Origin: Oxyruncus cristatus
Lineage: Eukaryota > Chordata > Aves > Passeriformes > Cotingidae
Assembly (NCBI GenBank): GCA_013399855.1
Contig: VXAY01004360.1
Location: forward strand, 49,579 to 113,578
Direction: 5' to 3'
Length of the DNA: 64,000 nucleotides
Shown: positions 36,461 through 50,463 of the stretch, piece after piece
Position numbering within the stretch: position 1 is the stretch's first letter
Layout: each line of letters begins with the position of its first letter
Notes under the pieces: model-generated
Databases searched by the model: none
The model's input: only the letters and a program-made list of their open reading frames with translations
What the model was told of the DNA's origin: nothing
Program-made: the position numbers and the translations under genes

Positions 36461-39400
36461 CCACCTCTGATAAATCATTTATGATGTATTGTGGATATCA
36501 AACAACGACTGCTAAAAGAAACTTGGTTTTTCTATGACATATGTTTGAGCTGCTTTTAAGAGGTTGAAAGAACAACTGACAACTCTTACGAAATTCGCCT
36601 ATGTTCTCAAAAGACTTTACCTATTCATGTATTTCTGTACACAAAAATAAGATCCCCACTGTTCATTCAAGAATTCACACTGTTTGCGAGCTTTGAAATA
36701 CTGCCATTCTCAAGGGGAGGCAGTCTATTATTGCACATTTTTGCCTGCCTCAAAGTTACAAACTTGAGTGGCAACTTTAAAAAAAGTGTCAGGATTTGTA
36801 TGTTCCTTAGCCAAGACCCAGTACTTCCCTGAAGAAGAGCTTGTAGATCTAATCATCTTCCTGCACTCTATTTTATTACTTGCCCAAAGTACCAGTTTCT
36901 TCTATCTGATAGAATATTCAATGTGACATTTTATGGAACTCACTGTGTTCTCTCTTGCTCCCTTAGTGATTATATTTTCATGCTAAGCATTACTGAACTG
37001 GTAATTGCATGGATCTTACCCTTGATTGACCCTGGTTTATATTGTTCTTGGCTAGAAGAGGCAAGAATGAGCAACCCCCAATGAGAAGTCTGACCATCTT
37101 CCTCCAGGGGGATTGCAGCTGTGGAGAGACCACATGTCATCTTTGGAAAATAAAAATCTGTAAGGCAGCTTCTCCTTGCTGGCATAATATGGTATAAGTC
37201 AGACCACTTTCACTAGCACAGACAAGTCAAGTCCCCTCCTTTGATGGACCAGAAAAATAGCAACTAATCTAAATAAAGCTACAGGTAAAGGAATGGTAAT
37301 TTATTTTCATTCAGTATGACTCTAAAAACAAAGATTAGATTCAGTAAGTCTGGAAAACTATGAGAGCACTCTCAACAAGAGGATTTTTCACCAATGCTTC
37401 CCCGAGTTCCTGTCTCTGGCCCAGACAAAAAATACCACATGAACAGCCACAGTTTAATCCGAAACTGGATATGCATGCAAGAATAATGAAGATGGAGGGA
37501 TGGGGAATGACAGACACAAAAACACAGGACTTTTGCAAGCTCTGTCCAACCTAAGAAAAGCTTGGGTTTCTCTACAGCTCAAATTCGGTTGAAACCTTTA
37601 TGTAATTCAATAGGGAAAGCTGGAGTGGAAATCAAGACCTGATCCAGCTCTTATATTCTCTTTACCTCAAATGCTTGTATAATGTTAGTTCCAAATAGCT
37701 GATGAGTGATAGCCTTAAAGATGAGAGGCAAATAGCACAATGGCAAATCCAGTGACCTGACAGGATGCAGCAGGACATGGCTATAAAAAGTGTGAAGAAA
37801 ATGCATTGGTTGTAGCAGAGCCTGGAAGAAACCAGTGAGATGGGAGACAGACAGCAAGGAGGATGCAGCAATGGCACTGAGCACTACCTGAAAAAAAAGG
37901 TCTCAAATGTCCATTGTAGAGAGCTGCCATTCCAACCCATTTGTGTTTTGTGTTTGCTAGCACATCTGCACCGCACTCTCGCACGTGCAAAGACTTGCAG
38001 ACAGTTTCTTCCCAAAGTTGATGCAATAAATACATGTAATTTCTATATTAGTAGCATAGAGACACATCATACGGACGGCAGAGACCTTTCCTTACGCATC
38101 CTCTACTGGTACCAGTTTCACTGACTTTAGCAAAGTTACTCCTGATTTACATCTGTGTAAAAATAAGTCCAATGTGCTCAAGGAAATACTCTACACAGCT
38201 GGGAGAGTTTAGAAACATGAAATAGATGTTTGTAACACCATGTGATTAAAGAAAAACCCAAACCACAGAATTTAGAACTGAATCCAAATCCTCCTCAAGT
38301 TTGGTGTGTTTTAGATCCAAGATTTTGATTCAGACTCTTGTCTATATAAATTGTAGCAATTCATAATTTGCTGTAATTTTAACTAATATATCAGGCCAAA
38401 TACATCGGCACCTACTTTGGATTTTAAAGGCTTTGTGGTAACTGGTAAATTAAGTTGTGGAACACAAACAGTAATGAGTACTGGTATGAAACAGAAGCAT
38501 GGAAAATAAACATGTTAACACTCAAGTGCCAACTTGATTTTCCATGGAAATTATAAATTCCATTGACCATAACTCAGATGCAAACATTAAGTTGCTGTAT
38601 CAACAAATACCTGATCATTAGAAGAACTCACTCCAAATTAAGCTGTAGGGACACTTAGAGACAACCCAGCAATTTCCAGCATGAAATAATTTGTTATGGT
38701 ACCAAAACCAGTCTTTGCTTAAAGTTATAACTCTGCTTCTGTGAAGATTATCCATCAACCTCAGCTGTTACCTTGCTCAAATATTTGTGGGGGGTATAGA
38801 ACTCTTTTTAGCAGCACCAATCCCATTTCCTTCCATATGAGAAGTCATTGAATGCTTACATATTAGAAAGCAGAACTCATCTATTCTGAAAATATTTGCA
38901 AGGCAAGAAAACTTTACAGAAAATAATAAACAAAAAAAAACCTTTCTTATTCAAGAGATCTACCTTAACTTCCAGCAAAGGCAAAGAACGAATAACCTGA
39001 AGCTGAAGTCAGAAAAACCAAAAGCACAAACTACTTTTATTTTTAAAAGCTGAATCTTATTTATCAGGTGGATTTACATGCTCATCAGTATGAATGAGAA
39101 CAGGAGTGGCCCATCTATGAATATGTTCATGCTTAATACTTACTTCCCTAATAGCGTAATTTTTTGTGAATTTGGAAGTGTTCATTTTTAAAATGTGTAT
39201 ACTGAAAATGGTTGTATAAGAAGTAATTAACCCAGTAATAAAATTAGATCATCTTCCCACTCTTGAGAATCAGTATCCAAGCCAAAATATGTTAACTATG
39301 CAGTCAGTTGTGGGAAAAAGGTTTCTTTCCTAGAATCTAGGCCAGTAATTTAAAGTTTGAGAAAGTGCTTTCAAATTAAGTTAAAGGTCTACTGATTCCA

Positions 39401-42400
39401 GCCATAGATGTTTTCTCTCAGAGGTGGTATATATTGCCATTCAAGTTGATAATTCAGAAATATTGGGAATATGCAGAATAAACCTTCATTTTCCCTTTCA
39501 CTCTGAGGTATGACAACCTAGTCATTTGAAGTTTTCAAAGTAGTCAGACAGCTTCAGATTTTCTTCTTCAGCAGGCTGTACAGAAGAACAAAAATCCAAA
39601 ACTGAAGTTCTATGCCAGATGTTAGTACTTATCGTTACTAGATGCCAACCTTATTCTCAACACAACTTTTTCACAACTAATCAGTGTTTTATCTTTTCCC
39701 AATGTCAGAATATCCTGCCTACTTGCTCCCAGTCAGCTGCTTTCACCATTTCCGTAGATTTTGCTTGGGTAACAAAAGGAACAAGTGTCTGGGAGTACAA
39801 CAGCAACATTCACAGCAGATCCTTCACCATATATCAGCCAGAAAAACAGCATCACTTACAAGAACATGAGCTGATTTTGTCAGCCCCACCTGAACAATCA
39901 TATACCGCAAAACTATGTATTTTGGTTAAAAACAAGTAGTGGTATACCTCTTACAGTCATCTAAGCACAAAGCACGAAGTGGGTGAACAGAAATGTGGTT
40001 TCTTGTGTCTCCATTTCAACAGTGACACCATTCATCAAAAGAAAGTTACCAAAGCTGTACTTGTTTCCAAACATCCTTAAATTAACTCCACTGACTGGGA
40101 GTGATCCGTATTGCAACACCTGTCATGGCTTCTGTAGCAGCAAGCTCAGTGCTTTCACAAGAAGGGAAAACTTCTCGTGTTTTTGGTTAAATAGGGACTT
40201 TCGATGCATGTCTGTTTATGTGCATATCTTCATTCTTTTCTACCTATTCAGAATCAGTTTACATGTGAAATCAGAAGTTTGTTCGTAGTTTTGTGGGAAT
40301 GGACATTGTTTCTTTTCTTTATACAAACAATATGCCCCACTACAGCCACCTTTTTTAGTATCTCAGGAAAACTCTGAGCCTGGAAAGATTTGGAAATAGA
40401 ACTATTTCAGTTGAAGGGTATCTGAGTCAAGGTCACATTGCCAATGTTGTGCGTGAGAAATTTGCCTTACTACTGGTCATACTGTGATTCTTATATTAAA
40501 TACAAGAAAAACATACAAAGTTAGATTTATGGAAACCAATTATATTATTTCCCTGAGTTAGTATGCTAGGATGCAGTCCCAGTAAAGAACATATGGTAAC
40601 AAGGAGGGGGGTTATTGTTTTACCCAAGGAGTGTGAAAAGTTCACTAAACAGAATTATTAGTATCTTTCTTCAATCTCGTAGCTAGAAAGTAGGAAGCAA
40701 CTTTTTTCCATTAGACAGGAGTGTTAAAATTCACCTATATTTGATTCGCAGCTGTGACACTTATAGCTTAATTAAAAACTTCAAGTCAATACTGAAATAA
40801 GTGGGAAAATGTCAACTGTTTCCAAAAATACCAGGTGATCCTCTGTCAGCCCAGCTGTCCCTTTGTCAGCCCAGCTATATCTTTAGAGAATATACACGGA
40901 CAAAATACAGGCTCCTGGAAGTAGTTGTTTTTGATTTTTCTGACCTCTGGCTGCTTGAAATTTTCTTTCTACATTTAAGGGTGAGTGGCATTCATTATGA
41001 AAACCCAAGCATGTCTGTAAACATTCTTCTCCCTGACACAGACAGGAGACTCAACTGCTTTTGTGTGAATAAAGCTACAGTGACAAGTTCATACACTGGT
41101 TGAATGAAAATATCTGTGGTCTTTTATTGTGGCTCAGAAGACCAGGGAAATGGAGTCCCAGTTATGTCTGTGTCTGATGGGTACAAAATAATTTTTCCAG
41201 AACTGTTATTGTGCCATCTGCAAAAACACAACTGAGAAGTGGAATAGTCCTTGTGTGTTCCCCATGTGAGTGGAGAAGAGTTTTATACACGACAGCTACT
41301 TGCTATACTTGAAAGACCCAGCTCTATCTAAATATTTTTTTGGCTATTTGTCAATAGATAGCATAACTTGTGCAAGTGAAATGTTTTAATACACTTGTAA
41401 TTATTTTTCCAAGTAACTGACTAATTTCATCTTGTCTTTTAATTCTGGTTTTTAAACTCTGTAAGAAGACATCGTAAACTGCCATTAGCATATACAGCTA
41501 TGTCTTTTTCTTGCAAGTTACACAACTTAGATTAGCAGTACTTAAAATGCTCATGTCCAAAGCATTTTTTCCTCTAATTATTATTTCTCTCTAATAAGTT
41601 GATAACCTTCCCCACACATTGTCTCAACAGAAATATACCTTCCTACAGGTTACAATTAGACAGATTTGCAGTTTATGTTTTAAACTCAATTGACTCCCTA
41701 AAGAGTAAATCATTACCTAGATTGATTAGTGCATTTATTGGCCATATTAATTGAGACAAACAAAAGTTAAACAAACATCCCTTTTTCAGCATGGTAACTC
41801 GAGGACATTTCCTTATGAGACCAGGACCTGAAAGTTGCCAGGTAAGATAAGCATCCTAGGTTTTTTGGCCCAGCCAGTGGCTACTTGTTGTATTTAAAAG
41901 GGAAAAGTATTAGCAACACAGTATACTTGCTGAAAACCAGACCTGAAGGCAATGAATTATGCATCATTTCACTCCGACATTGAAACCTCCTCTGAACCAT
42001 AGATTCAGCACAGAAAGGCATCCCCAGATACATTTGGCTGAACTTCTAACAACTCATAATAAAATTCTCTTTGCCTTTATTTTGCAATTTGTTTTTTCTA
42101 AGATCCAGGTAGCACCTGGAATTTTCATTAATTGTAAGCCTACCCAGGAAAACTCAAAATTACTTAAACTCTATTACAGCATTTCAATTGGTGTGTTATA
42201 TTGCAGGTAATAGACTTTGTAGTGAAAATATTCAGCTTCAGGAATTTTCCTAGCAGACTAAGAAACAATTTATTACCTTATCCTGTGTTTTATCCATTTT
42301 AGGTTCTATTAATTGAAAAGCTCCAAGGTTAAAATCTTAGTTTTTCTAAACTAGTCAACTCAATCCAGTTTACAGGAGTCAGTAAAGTGTTGCTAGCTAC

Positions 42401-45400
42401 GGTGCTTTTCTTCTCAAATAGGTAAGATCTTCATGGTTTCAGGAGCCAGTTGGATGTGAGACAGAAAAACACAACCGATGGACTCCTGCAAGGACCCATT
42501 TGTAACACAACCTTCAGTAAGGTTTATTCTCCCAATTCTAATGTGAGCACAGACTGGAAAATGTTATCTGTCTTTTCCTTTCAGGAAAGGTGAGAGCTTC
42601 ATCTGCAAACACCTTAGAATATTGTAAATTTTTTCTTATAGTGAAAGCCACCATTTCATACAGGATCTTCTAAGGTGTTTAATTATTTTAGTTACACCCT
42701 TGTAACTCAAGAGTTTCACTACTAGTTGAATAATATGGGCACATAAAGAGTCACTGAGGAATGCTGTTTATCATCACTAAACACAACAGCATCTCACACA
42801 AGAGAAAATAAATAGCAGATATCACTGATGCATCACTGTGTTCCCCTTTGTAAATACTACAGGTCAAACTCTTCCAAGTTGCAGCTGTGCAACGACTTCC
42901 ATTTGAATAAGAATTCATTGCTATAGTAAGGAAAAATTTTCCTCATGCTATCTGATGTACATATCTAATGGTTTTTATTACAACAGTAAAATGAAAGGTG
43001 GAGGGCTTGAGGGGTGTACAGGGCTGGCATTCAGCAGAATTCCCAAGTTCCTTTTGGGAGATGTGCTGCAAATTCACTGATGCAGGATTCTGCAGTATTC
43101 AACAAAGGCTGTGTAACTTAGATGCACAGCAGCAGCATCAGTTAAGAATATTGGCACTGTGTCCACAGCAATTTTGAGTGAACTCACAGAAATATACACA
43201 GGGCATATAATGGCTTGAGAAGTAACTCTTCCTTTTTCCACTGTTTCTCTTATGTGGTTTAGAGAACAACTTTTCAACATTCTTCACATGCTCCCCTTCC
43301 CACTACCCCCAGAAATGGGGGTGACATTTAGTTCTCCAGCCATGAACTTGTGGAATGAATCACACACAGAGCTAGTGCAGGAAAATTACTTTTCCTGAGA
43401 GCAACCACAGAGCTCTGAGCACCATGGTTATGTTATGGCATGCTAGCTGGCATCAAATCCAACCTAAAATTCAGTTCATGTAAGAGTTCACCACCATGTA
43501 AGATTTTCCTGGTGGTTGGCAAATTGAGCGACACAACCTGCCTAATAAATCCTCTCCTCCTGCCCACCATTCCCCCTGAGGGAGGACTACATGGGCAGCA
43601 GAGCTTTACCTTCAGAATAATTCAAACCAAAAGTCAAGGCTGAAGGATTTCAATTTCCTCTGGAGAAATCCTCAGTTGTTTCTGCCAAACAGCTACAGAT
43701 TTCTGCTGCCTCTAGGTCAAAACAGCTTGACAGAAGCACTTAGTTTGGTTGTGCCTGGGAAGATAGGATGTTTCTCAGTTCTTCTTTCTAATGAATTCAC
43801 GTCTCCTCCATGTCCCACAAGCAGGATTACAACAGCTCCACCAGGTTAAAATAGATCAACAAACACAGTTTACCAGGATCCTTGACACCACTGCTGCCAT
43901 AAAAGCGGCACACAAACCACCCCACAGCAGCACTTATAGGAGTTTCACAGTTCACAATCTCATATTTGAGAGTCCTACCTCACAAATAGACTAAGAGACC
44001 TTTGCTCTGAAGACACTAGATGTGAGCTGGACTGGGTGTGGAGGCAGCTTCAGTGATACTGCAAAGTGAGCTGCTCCCTCTGAGGTGTCACTGCTCAGAT
44101 AGCTACTCGGTGCTTGTGTAGTAAAAGCAGCAGAGACTGAGACTACCAAAATGGACATTCTCCTCAGAGAGAGTGCTGCACAGAAAGGGGGACTGAAAGA
44201 TGGTGGCTAGCATCACGAGAAAAGTTTAATTCTCAGACAGGATATCAATGTAAATTTTCAAGGCTCATGTACTATAAAAACACAAAGCCTTTTTTGGCCC
44301 TTAGGATTCCCTCCCTGTTGTACCTTGAGCTGATGAATTAAACTGTTTCCTAAATTACAGTTTGCTAGTGTTGTGCAACAGATTATAGACCACACCTACA
44401 AAAGGCATAAGTATGGAAGGAACAGAAACTACTCCTATTCAGAGCTGCAGTACACCAGCTGCTTTCAGCTCTCATAAGCGGAGGGAGGGCTCCTTTCCCA
44501 TTAGGCAAAGAATTATTTTGAAGTCACCTTGAGGAAAGCCCTCATTAGAGATGGTCTCTACTAGATTTCGTTTCTAGCCCAAACACTTAGTTCAAACCAG
44601 AACATACTTAATATTGCCTTGATGGTTTAGGTAGCAAGCATTACACACAGTTGTTGGCACCATAAGAACTGCCCCCTTAGCAGAGGTAAGCTGCCAGTCA
44701 CAGAGAAACAACTCATTAAAAGTCTACCTGAGAAATCCCAGTCTGTTCTGTCAGCAGCAGCACTGTGCAAAACACCAGCTGAGAGCTAATACCCCACACA
44801 GTATTTAGGCAAACAGGCATTGATAGTCTAGACTCTTTTCTTAACCCTTAACTCCACCAACAGCTCCCTCAGACCCTTCCCAGCCTAACATATCAGAATC
44901 CCTGACAGCACCAGCTATGAAAGGGCCAGGGAGAGAGTTAGCTAAATGCCCAGCTGCAACACATCTCCATTAAATAGAACTGGTGCAAAATGGAAAGTAG
45001 GTTTTATCCCTCCTTTCCTCCATTAAATCCATATCATCACTCCATTTGATGTGCTACCCTGAAGTTTATGTTGGTAAAATGTATACTTCTAACTACATTA
45101 TGTCAAAAAACAAAACTATTGCAATGAGGTGACAAAATCTCCACTACTTAAAGAGAATCTCAGTGAGTAACTGAGTAGATTACTCAAGATTAACAGGTTT
45201 ATTGTGATGGCAGATAGGACTTACTGATGCAATTTCCCCCCACCTACACTCTTAATAAGTAGTTCCTGTATAAAACTTTAACCATTTAATGAGCTAATGC
45301 CTATCCTGAACAAAGACATCGAGGGAAGTCAGACAAGCCTTCTGCCCCAAAAACAAGCAGTGAGCAATTAAAATTTCCAAGAAAACTGTAAGATTGTAAA

Positions 45401-47080
45401 ATTCTTCCTATTATTTTATTCATTCAAGTTGGTCAAAGATATTAACTATGAATGGAAAATCACCTCCAAATCCTGTAACTGAGTTTGGTTTACCGTTCAC
45501 CCTTATGATCAGATATAACAGTAACATAAATTGCTTTGCAAGTGCTTTCAGAGTACAGGTTTCTCCCAAAGTTCAGAAAAAAATCCTGATACAATAAAGT
45601 AAAAATATCATTTCTGTTACAGCAAGAAATGAGAAATGAAGACTTCTTTTTTTTCTTCAGTAAGGAGAAAATGTTTTGCAGAGTTTTCTTGTTGTCTCAG
45701 AAAAGCTGATGCTGGCAAGCGCCTTCAGTTTCATAACTGCAAACACAAGGCATGAAATTTGATCTTTCATCAACATGAGATCAGTTCTTGTGGTCCAAAG
45801 CTATTTTTGACCAGACCTCATAATATAATAGAAACTGATTTCACTAAGGCATTTCTGGTCTGAACATCTGAAGGCAAGCCACATGTCTGTTAGTTACCTG
45901 CAACTTGTTTATTCAGTTTAGTCTTCTGAAATTTGAAAACAGTGAAAAATGTGTCTGACACTTACAGGCTTGGTAATCTATGGCATCCCTGCACTGCCTG
46001 GTAGAGAACTGTACTGCCAAATTAGGGTTGATGTAGGTGGATATGTTTACTCAGTGTTGCATGGCTCTGAAAGCCATAGTAGCTTGGGTACTGTTCCATG
46101 ATGACATAGTTACAATGAGCTATGTGGCCTCCTACAACCAGGAATGTTTGATCAATACCTAGTTGTGCAGTGGAGAAATGGTTATAAATCACCCATCCTA
46201 CTCCTTCACTCATACACATGTACGCAGGCATGCACATAGACATAGACATGTCCCTCTGCAGCTTCTGTCTCTGGCAGCCTACCCATGCTCCCACAAGGTT
46301 TACTTGCAGTTCTCGGTTTACATGGCATGGAAAGTGGGGAAAGCAACATGGAAAAGAATTTATTCATTTCTTGTAATAGCTAGTTCCTCACACCCGAGGA
46401 GATTGTGGATGGGGGAACTTTATCTACATGCTGGCTGTCATGTCAGATATATTAACAGGAGTTGCCAACAGTCTGGTTACTGCTGTCTTGCAAAAAATAG
46501 TCAATGTGATGTGGGAACCTACAAAGCCTAGTGTTCCCTAGACATACCGAGCGATTAGCTGTAAGAGTGAAGGACACACAGTGCTTCCACAGTCTATCTG
46601 AAACAGTGCACTATACAGAGAGCTGCATTTTTCTGTAGTTTTCCCCAGATTCTCCTTTCAGTCTTCTCATGACTTAGGGGATGATGAGAGCCTTAGGTTT
46701 TGTATGCGCTAGCTTCTTTTTTTAATTCACCTTCTCCAAGGGAAAGGTCTTCATTCACCAATAGCAAAGCAACTTCAGCATGGCATATGTGATCAAATCA
46801 GAGGTTAATTGTCTCTATTGCCTGTGTATTTCATAGCAATTTAAAGTTGTATAACCTGTACTATACAAAGGACAATGCTACACATCAGCTAGCATGCAGA
46901 GGTGGTTTACTGGGGCTCTTACACAGCCACCAACCAACACAGTTCCTGTCCAGTAAAACTGGAAACAAAAGCTTGGCCTGTGCTTGCCTGACGTTGGTTT
47001 CTGTCACCTTTCCCAGATAAACAATCTGGTTGCTAGGATTTTCTGTCAGAAGTATCACTTCACAGATTATACAGATTTTT
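36461..47080. other. intron 1 central part: no gene seen
   Basis: No coding exon recognised. Contains a short tandem at 40841 and an AT-rich, homeodomain-motif-rich block near 41660-41790. ORFs at 39619-39939 and 40801-41103 have no recognisable domain and no flanking evidence. Confidence 0.65.
40841..40880. repeat. 20 bp tandem duplication
   Basis: CTCTGTCAGCCCAGCTGTCC followed by CTTTGTCAGCCCAGCTATAT; the 13 bp core TGTCAGCCCAGCT is identical. Confidence 0.88.
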
Positions 47081-47089
47081 TTCAGGATG

Positions 47090-47560
47090 TTGGATCTCCA
47101 TGTACAGGTCCTGAGACCATGCCTTTCATAAAGGTTTGGGTGTCTGGGCTCAGGGTCAGTGGAGAGAAAGCACAGTCCATAGGCAGCCCCTCTCCCCTGG
47201 TGTTCCTGCAGAGAGGCCCCCATGAACTGCTGGAGAGGGGAAAACCCAGCTGGGGCTTTTCCCCACCCACAGGACCTGCTTTACAGCTAAAACCTTGCTG
47301 CTTGGCCTCTGCCTAATCCACTACTCCTGCCACATTCCATCTTCACCATAGGCTCCGCTCATTCAGAACCAGACTCCAAATTATAGGTGACTTCCCACCT
47401 TAACACCAGCCCATACCCAGGGAGGTACCTGATGCCTGGGGCTGGGGCTGCCCCAGGCCCCCATGCCTCCCCTGCTCTTGTGTTGGGTGGGACAGGCTCT
47501 GCCTGCCCACAGAAAGCCCCCACTGTTCCCATTCCCTCGTCCTGGCAGCACCTGACACTC
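47090..47560. other. GC-rich, CpG-poor block of unknown nature
   Basis: C/G content rises sharply (CCCCTCTCCCCTGG, GGGGCTTTTCCCCACCC, CTGGGGCTGGGGCTGCCCC), yet CpG is rare, so it is not a CpG island. Two overlapping ORFs of about 110 codons on opposite strands reflect composition. It might be an old decayed repeat; CCCAGGGAGGT at 47417 is also a CR1 11-mer, but the context does not match. Confidence 0.4.
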
Positions 47561-48232
47561 TAATGTAGACTTCTTGCCTTTTACATTACATTTTTTACCA
47601 TATTAAGAGGCAGTTGTAGTGGTTCAAGTAGAAAAGAATTGGTCCCCTGAGAGGGATGTGTAATGATTTTCTTTGGACTGAGGAAAGGGAATTCATTTTT
47701 AATTGAATAATATGAGAAAAAAAGCCTTACATGTGCTAATTTGTTGGATTCAAATATGTTTAGACTGGGTTACAGGGGTGTTTTGACATTGGGTAATTAG
47801 GGTAATTGGAGAAGACTATTGAACTATTTTGATACTGAAGATTTTGATATGGCTAAGGTCACTGTGACACTAAGATCATGAAAGTGATATAAATGTAAAG
47901 AAACTGTGCTTGCCCACTGAAAAAAAAAGAAAGCAATTTTCTATATAACACCAAAGATACCTTTAAAAATACGTAAATTAAATAGCTTGGGATTTTTCAA
48001 AGACATGTTTGGATAACGATTTTTTTTTTTTTGCTGTTTTTGCAGGGATAAATCTGCAGCTGTCTATGAACAATTTAATATGCCTGGTCAGAAACAAATT
48101 TAGCAAAAGTAACAACTTGACCTGTCTTATCTCAGTCTCTTGTCAATAATGACTCAAAATTCAAATATGAATTTTGCCCATATTTCAGATGTACCTAGGA
48201 GATTTTCCTTCATATGCATGACAATTAAACAG

Positions 48233-48268
48233 TATTCATTACTGTTAATGTATTCATTACTGTTACAA
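48233..48268. repeat. 18 bp tandem duplication
   Basis: TATTCATTACTGTTAATG directly followed by TATTCATTACTGTTACAA. It sits in an AT-rich, homeodomain-motif-rich block. Confidence 0.9.
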
Positions 48269-48634
48269 CACCTTCAAGTGTTTCCTGAATAGGAAGCTTT
48301 TTTTATAGCTGTTTTATAAGCTATTTCAAGGCTGAAAAGTATTCTGTAAAATCTGCAAGATCCTTGGCCATTTTTGCTACTTTGTACTAAAGCTATAGTT
48401 TTATGAACAGTTTAAAAACTTGTAAAAGAATGCTTACATTTCTTGTTCCTTCTCTCTTTATGCTAATATCATTTTTAATCACTTGAGGTTGCTTACATAA
48501 TTCTTATCATGAAAGAAAACATTTAGTCATTCAGCTAATCAGATTGGCTACCAAAGATTTCTCTTGCTTTGTTATTGACAACAATTTCTTTTAAATCTCA
48601 GATAATGAAAAGCCAACTATTCAAGGAAATTAAT

Positions 48635-48701
48635 CAAAAACAAAGCAAACAAAAAAACCCAAACCAAACAAACAAAACAAAACAACCAAAAAAAAAAAAA
48701 C
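48635..48701. repeat. A-rich run with AAAC/AACAA units
   Basis: About 65 bp of CAAA/ACAAA-type units ending in an 13-A run. Low complexity; similar in kind to 13711-13766. Confidence 0.93.
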
Positions 48702-50395
48702 AGAGGAGCCAGTAAATGCATGTACACGACTGGGATAAGAGATGAGCATTTTCTCTAGGCTGCCAGGAGCTGGATGCCTATCTTACATGTGATACTGACC
48801 TTCCTCTTTTGTGCTTTTCTTTTTTGATCCTTCAAATATATATGTATCTATCTTTGAACATTTGTAACTCTTCTCTCTCTATTTTTTCAGCCCATCTTAT
48901 AGCTGATATCATTTTTGGCCTTTCACAAATGCTCTTTGACTAGGTGAGGAAATCATACTTTTCCCCGGCTCAGTTTCCAATGGCTCCTAATGAACTAGGT
49001 TTTATAGAGAAGACGGCAACTAAACAGCAACAACTGGGCAACTGTAACTGTGCCTGCTGTGTGAGCTTGTTCCTAGACGCAGCTCTCACTCAGAAACACA
49101 GAAGTGATTTGCTAGTCACCTAGGAATAAAGCAGAAATATTTGCTCAAATTTTTTGAACCAGCTTGTCTCCTCTAGTTCTGAGAGATATTGTAGGCACTC
49201 TGTCACCAGTCTGGCCTTTATCAGAACTTCAGGACTAGCTCCCAATCCTTAACATATATTTTCTAGGAGGAAGGGGTCTCAAGACAAATTCCTAAACAAC
49301 CTACTACATACAGTGGGACTGCACTTCACCAGACAGATCAGCCACTCTCCACAGGGTGAGGCAAGGGTCTATAATGAAGTTGAGCGCTGCTGATAAATTA
49401 TCCCCAGGGTAACAAGGTACTGGGTATGTATTTTATTAGGTGAAGAGTAGAAGAAGGATAACATCTGGACTCACAGTCCATCGGGCTAAGTCTGCCAAGT
49501 GTTCAGTTCTAGCTACAGTGTATTTGAACAATACTATAACAGTTAAATGGATTCCCATGGCACGGATCCTAATGCAATCTGGAAAATGAAATAGCAATAA
49601 TACAATGGTGTTTACCTTTGACATGAAAAACACAATGAAGAAAAAAGTCTATCTGAGAGACAGCACATAGTCAACAGCTATTTGAGAAAGCAAAACAGTG
49701 AGCAGCAGAGATCTCTGGGCTAGAAAAGGTTTAAAACCTTGATCAATGTGCTGCAACAATCCAAGTGGCCTGCACACTGAAAGACCAGCCCTTCTTTCCA
49801 TAGCACCATTCACAGCTTTGGGTTAATGGACATGGGGGAGTACTGGCGATATTAACTGAAATAACAGTATGAACTTGTTTTATGCATCAGTTGTCAATAC
49901 AGAGGCTGCCTGTTGAAAACACAAACTCCCACGTTCCATGCCTTCGAATGCAATATGTAGGAGTTCTAACACAATGACTAAACATTTCTGGACAACATGG
50001 GAGCTTCTCAACTACGGTAGCAGCAGGTAAGCAGCAGGAGCCTCACCCGATATATTGCAATCAAGCTCTGGCAGGATTTCAGGCCGTGGGGGACAGCAGG
50101 ACTGATTGAGAGGTATGAGATCGGAAAACAAAGTGAATTGTGAAATCAACGCACACTGAATGGGCTTGCTCATATAACGCAGTCAGAATGAATAACAGAC
50201 ATCTTAGCACTCCCAGTTCTATGAGCTTTTCTTAATGATTGTGTTGATGAACCATACACATACACAGCCTTAGCTCTAATTTAGCAAGAGTTGTATGTGC
50301 AGGTAGTCAATGTCACTGATGTGACAATATGAATCCTTTCAAGATTGCCTTATAGCTTGTTTACAAGAAAATAATTTAATAACAATGTGTCCATG

Positions 50396-50433
50396 TTATT
50401 TATAGCCCATTTTATTTATAACCCATTTTATTT
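50396..50433. repeat. 16 bp tandem duplication
   Basis: TTATTTATAGCCCATT is followed directly by TTATTTATAACCCATT and a partial third unit TTATTT. One mismatch between the full copies. Confidence 0.9.
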
Positions 50434-50452
50434 TGAAACAAATCCACTGTTT

Positions 50453-50463
50453 GGGGGGGGGGG
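50453..50463. repeat. G11 homopolymer
   Basis: Eleven consecutive G on the plus strand, so C11 in the SMOC2 transcript. A G-run of this size can assemble intermolecular quadruplexes and is prone to length error in sequencing. Confidence 0.95.
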
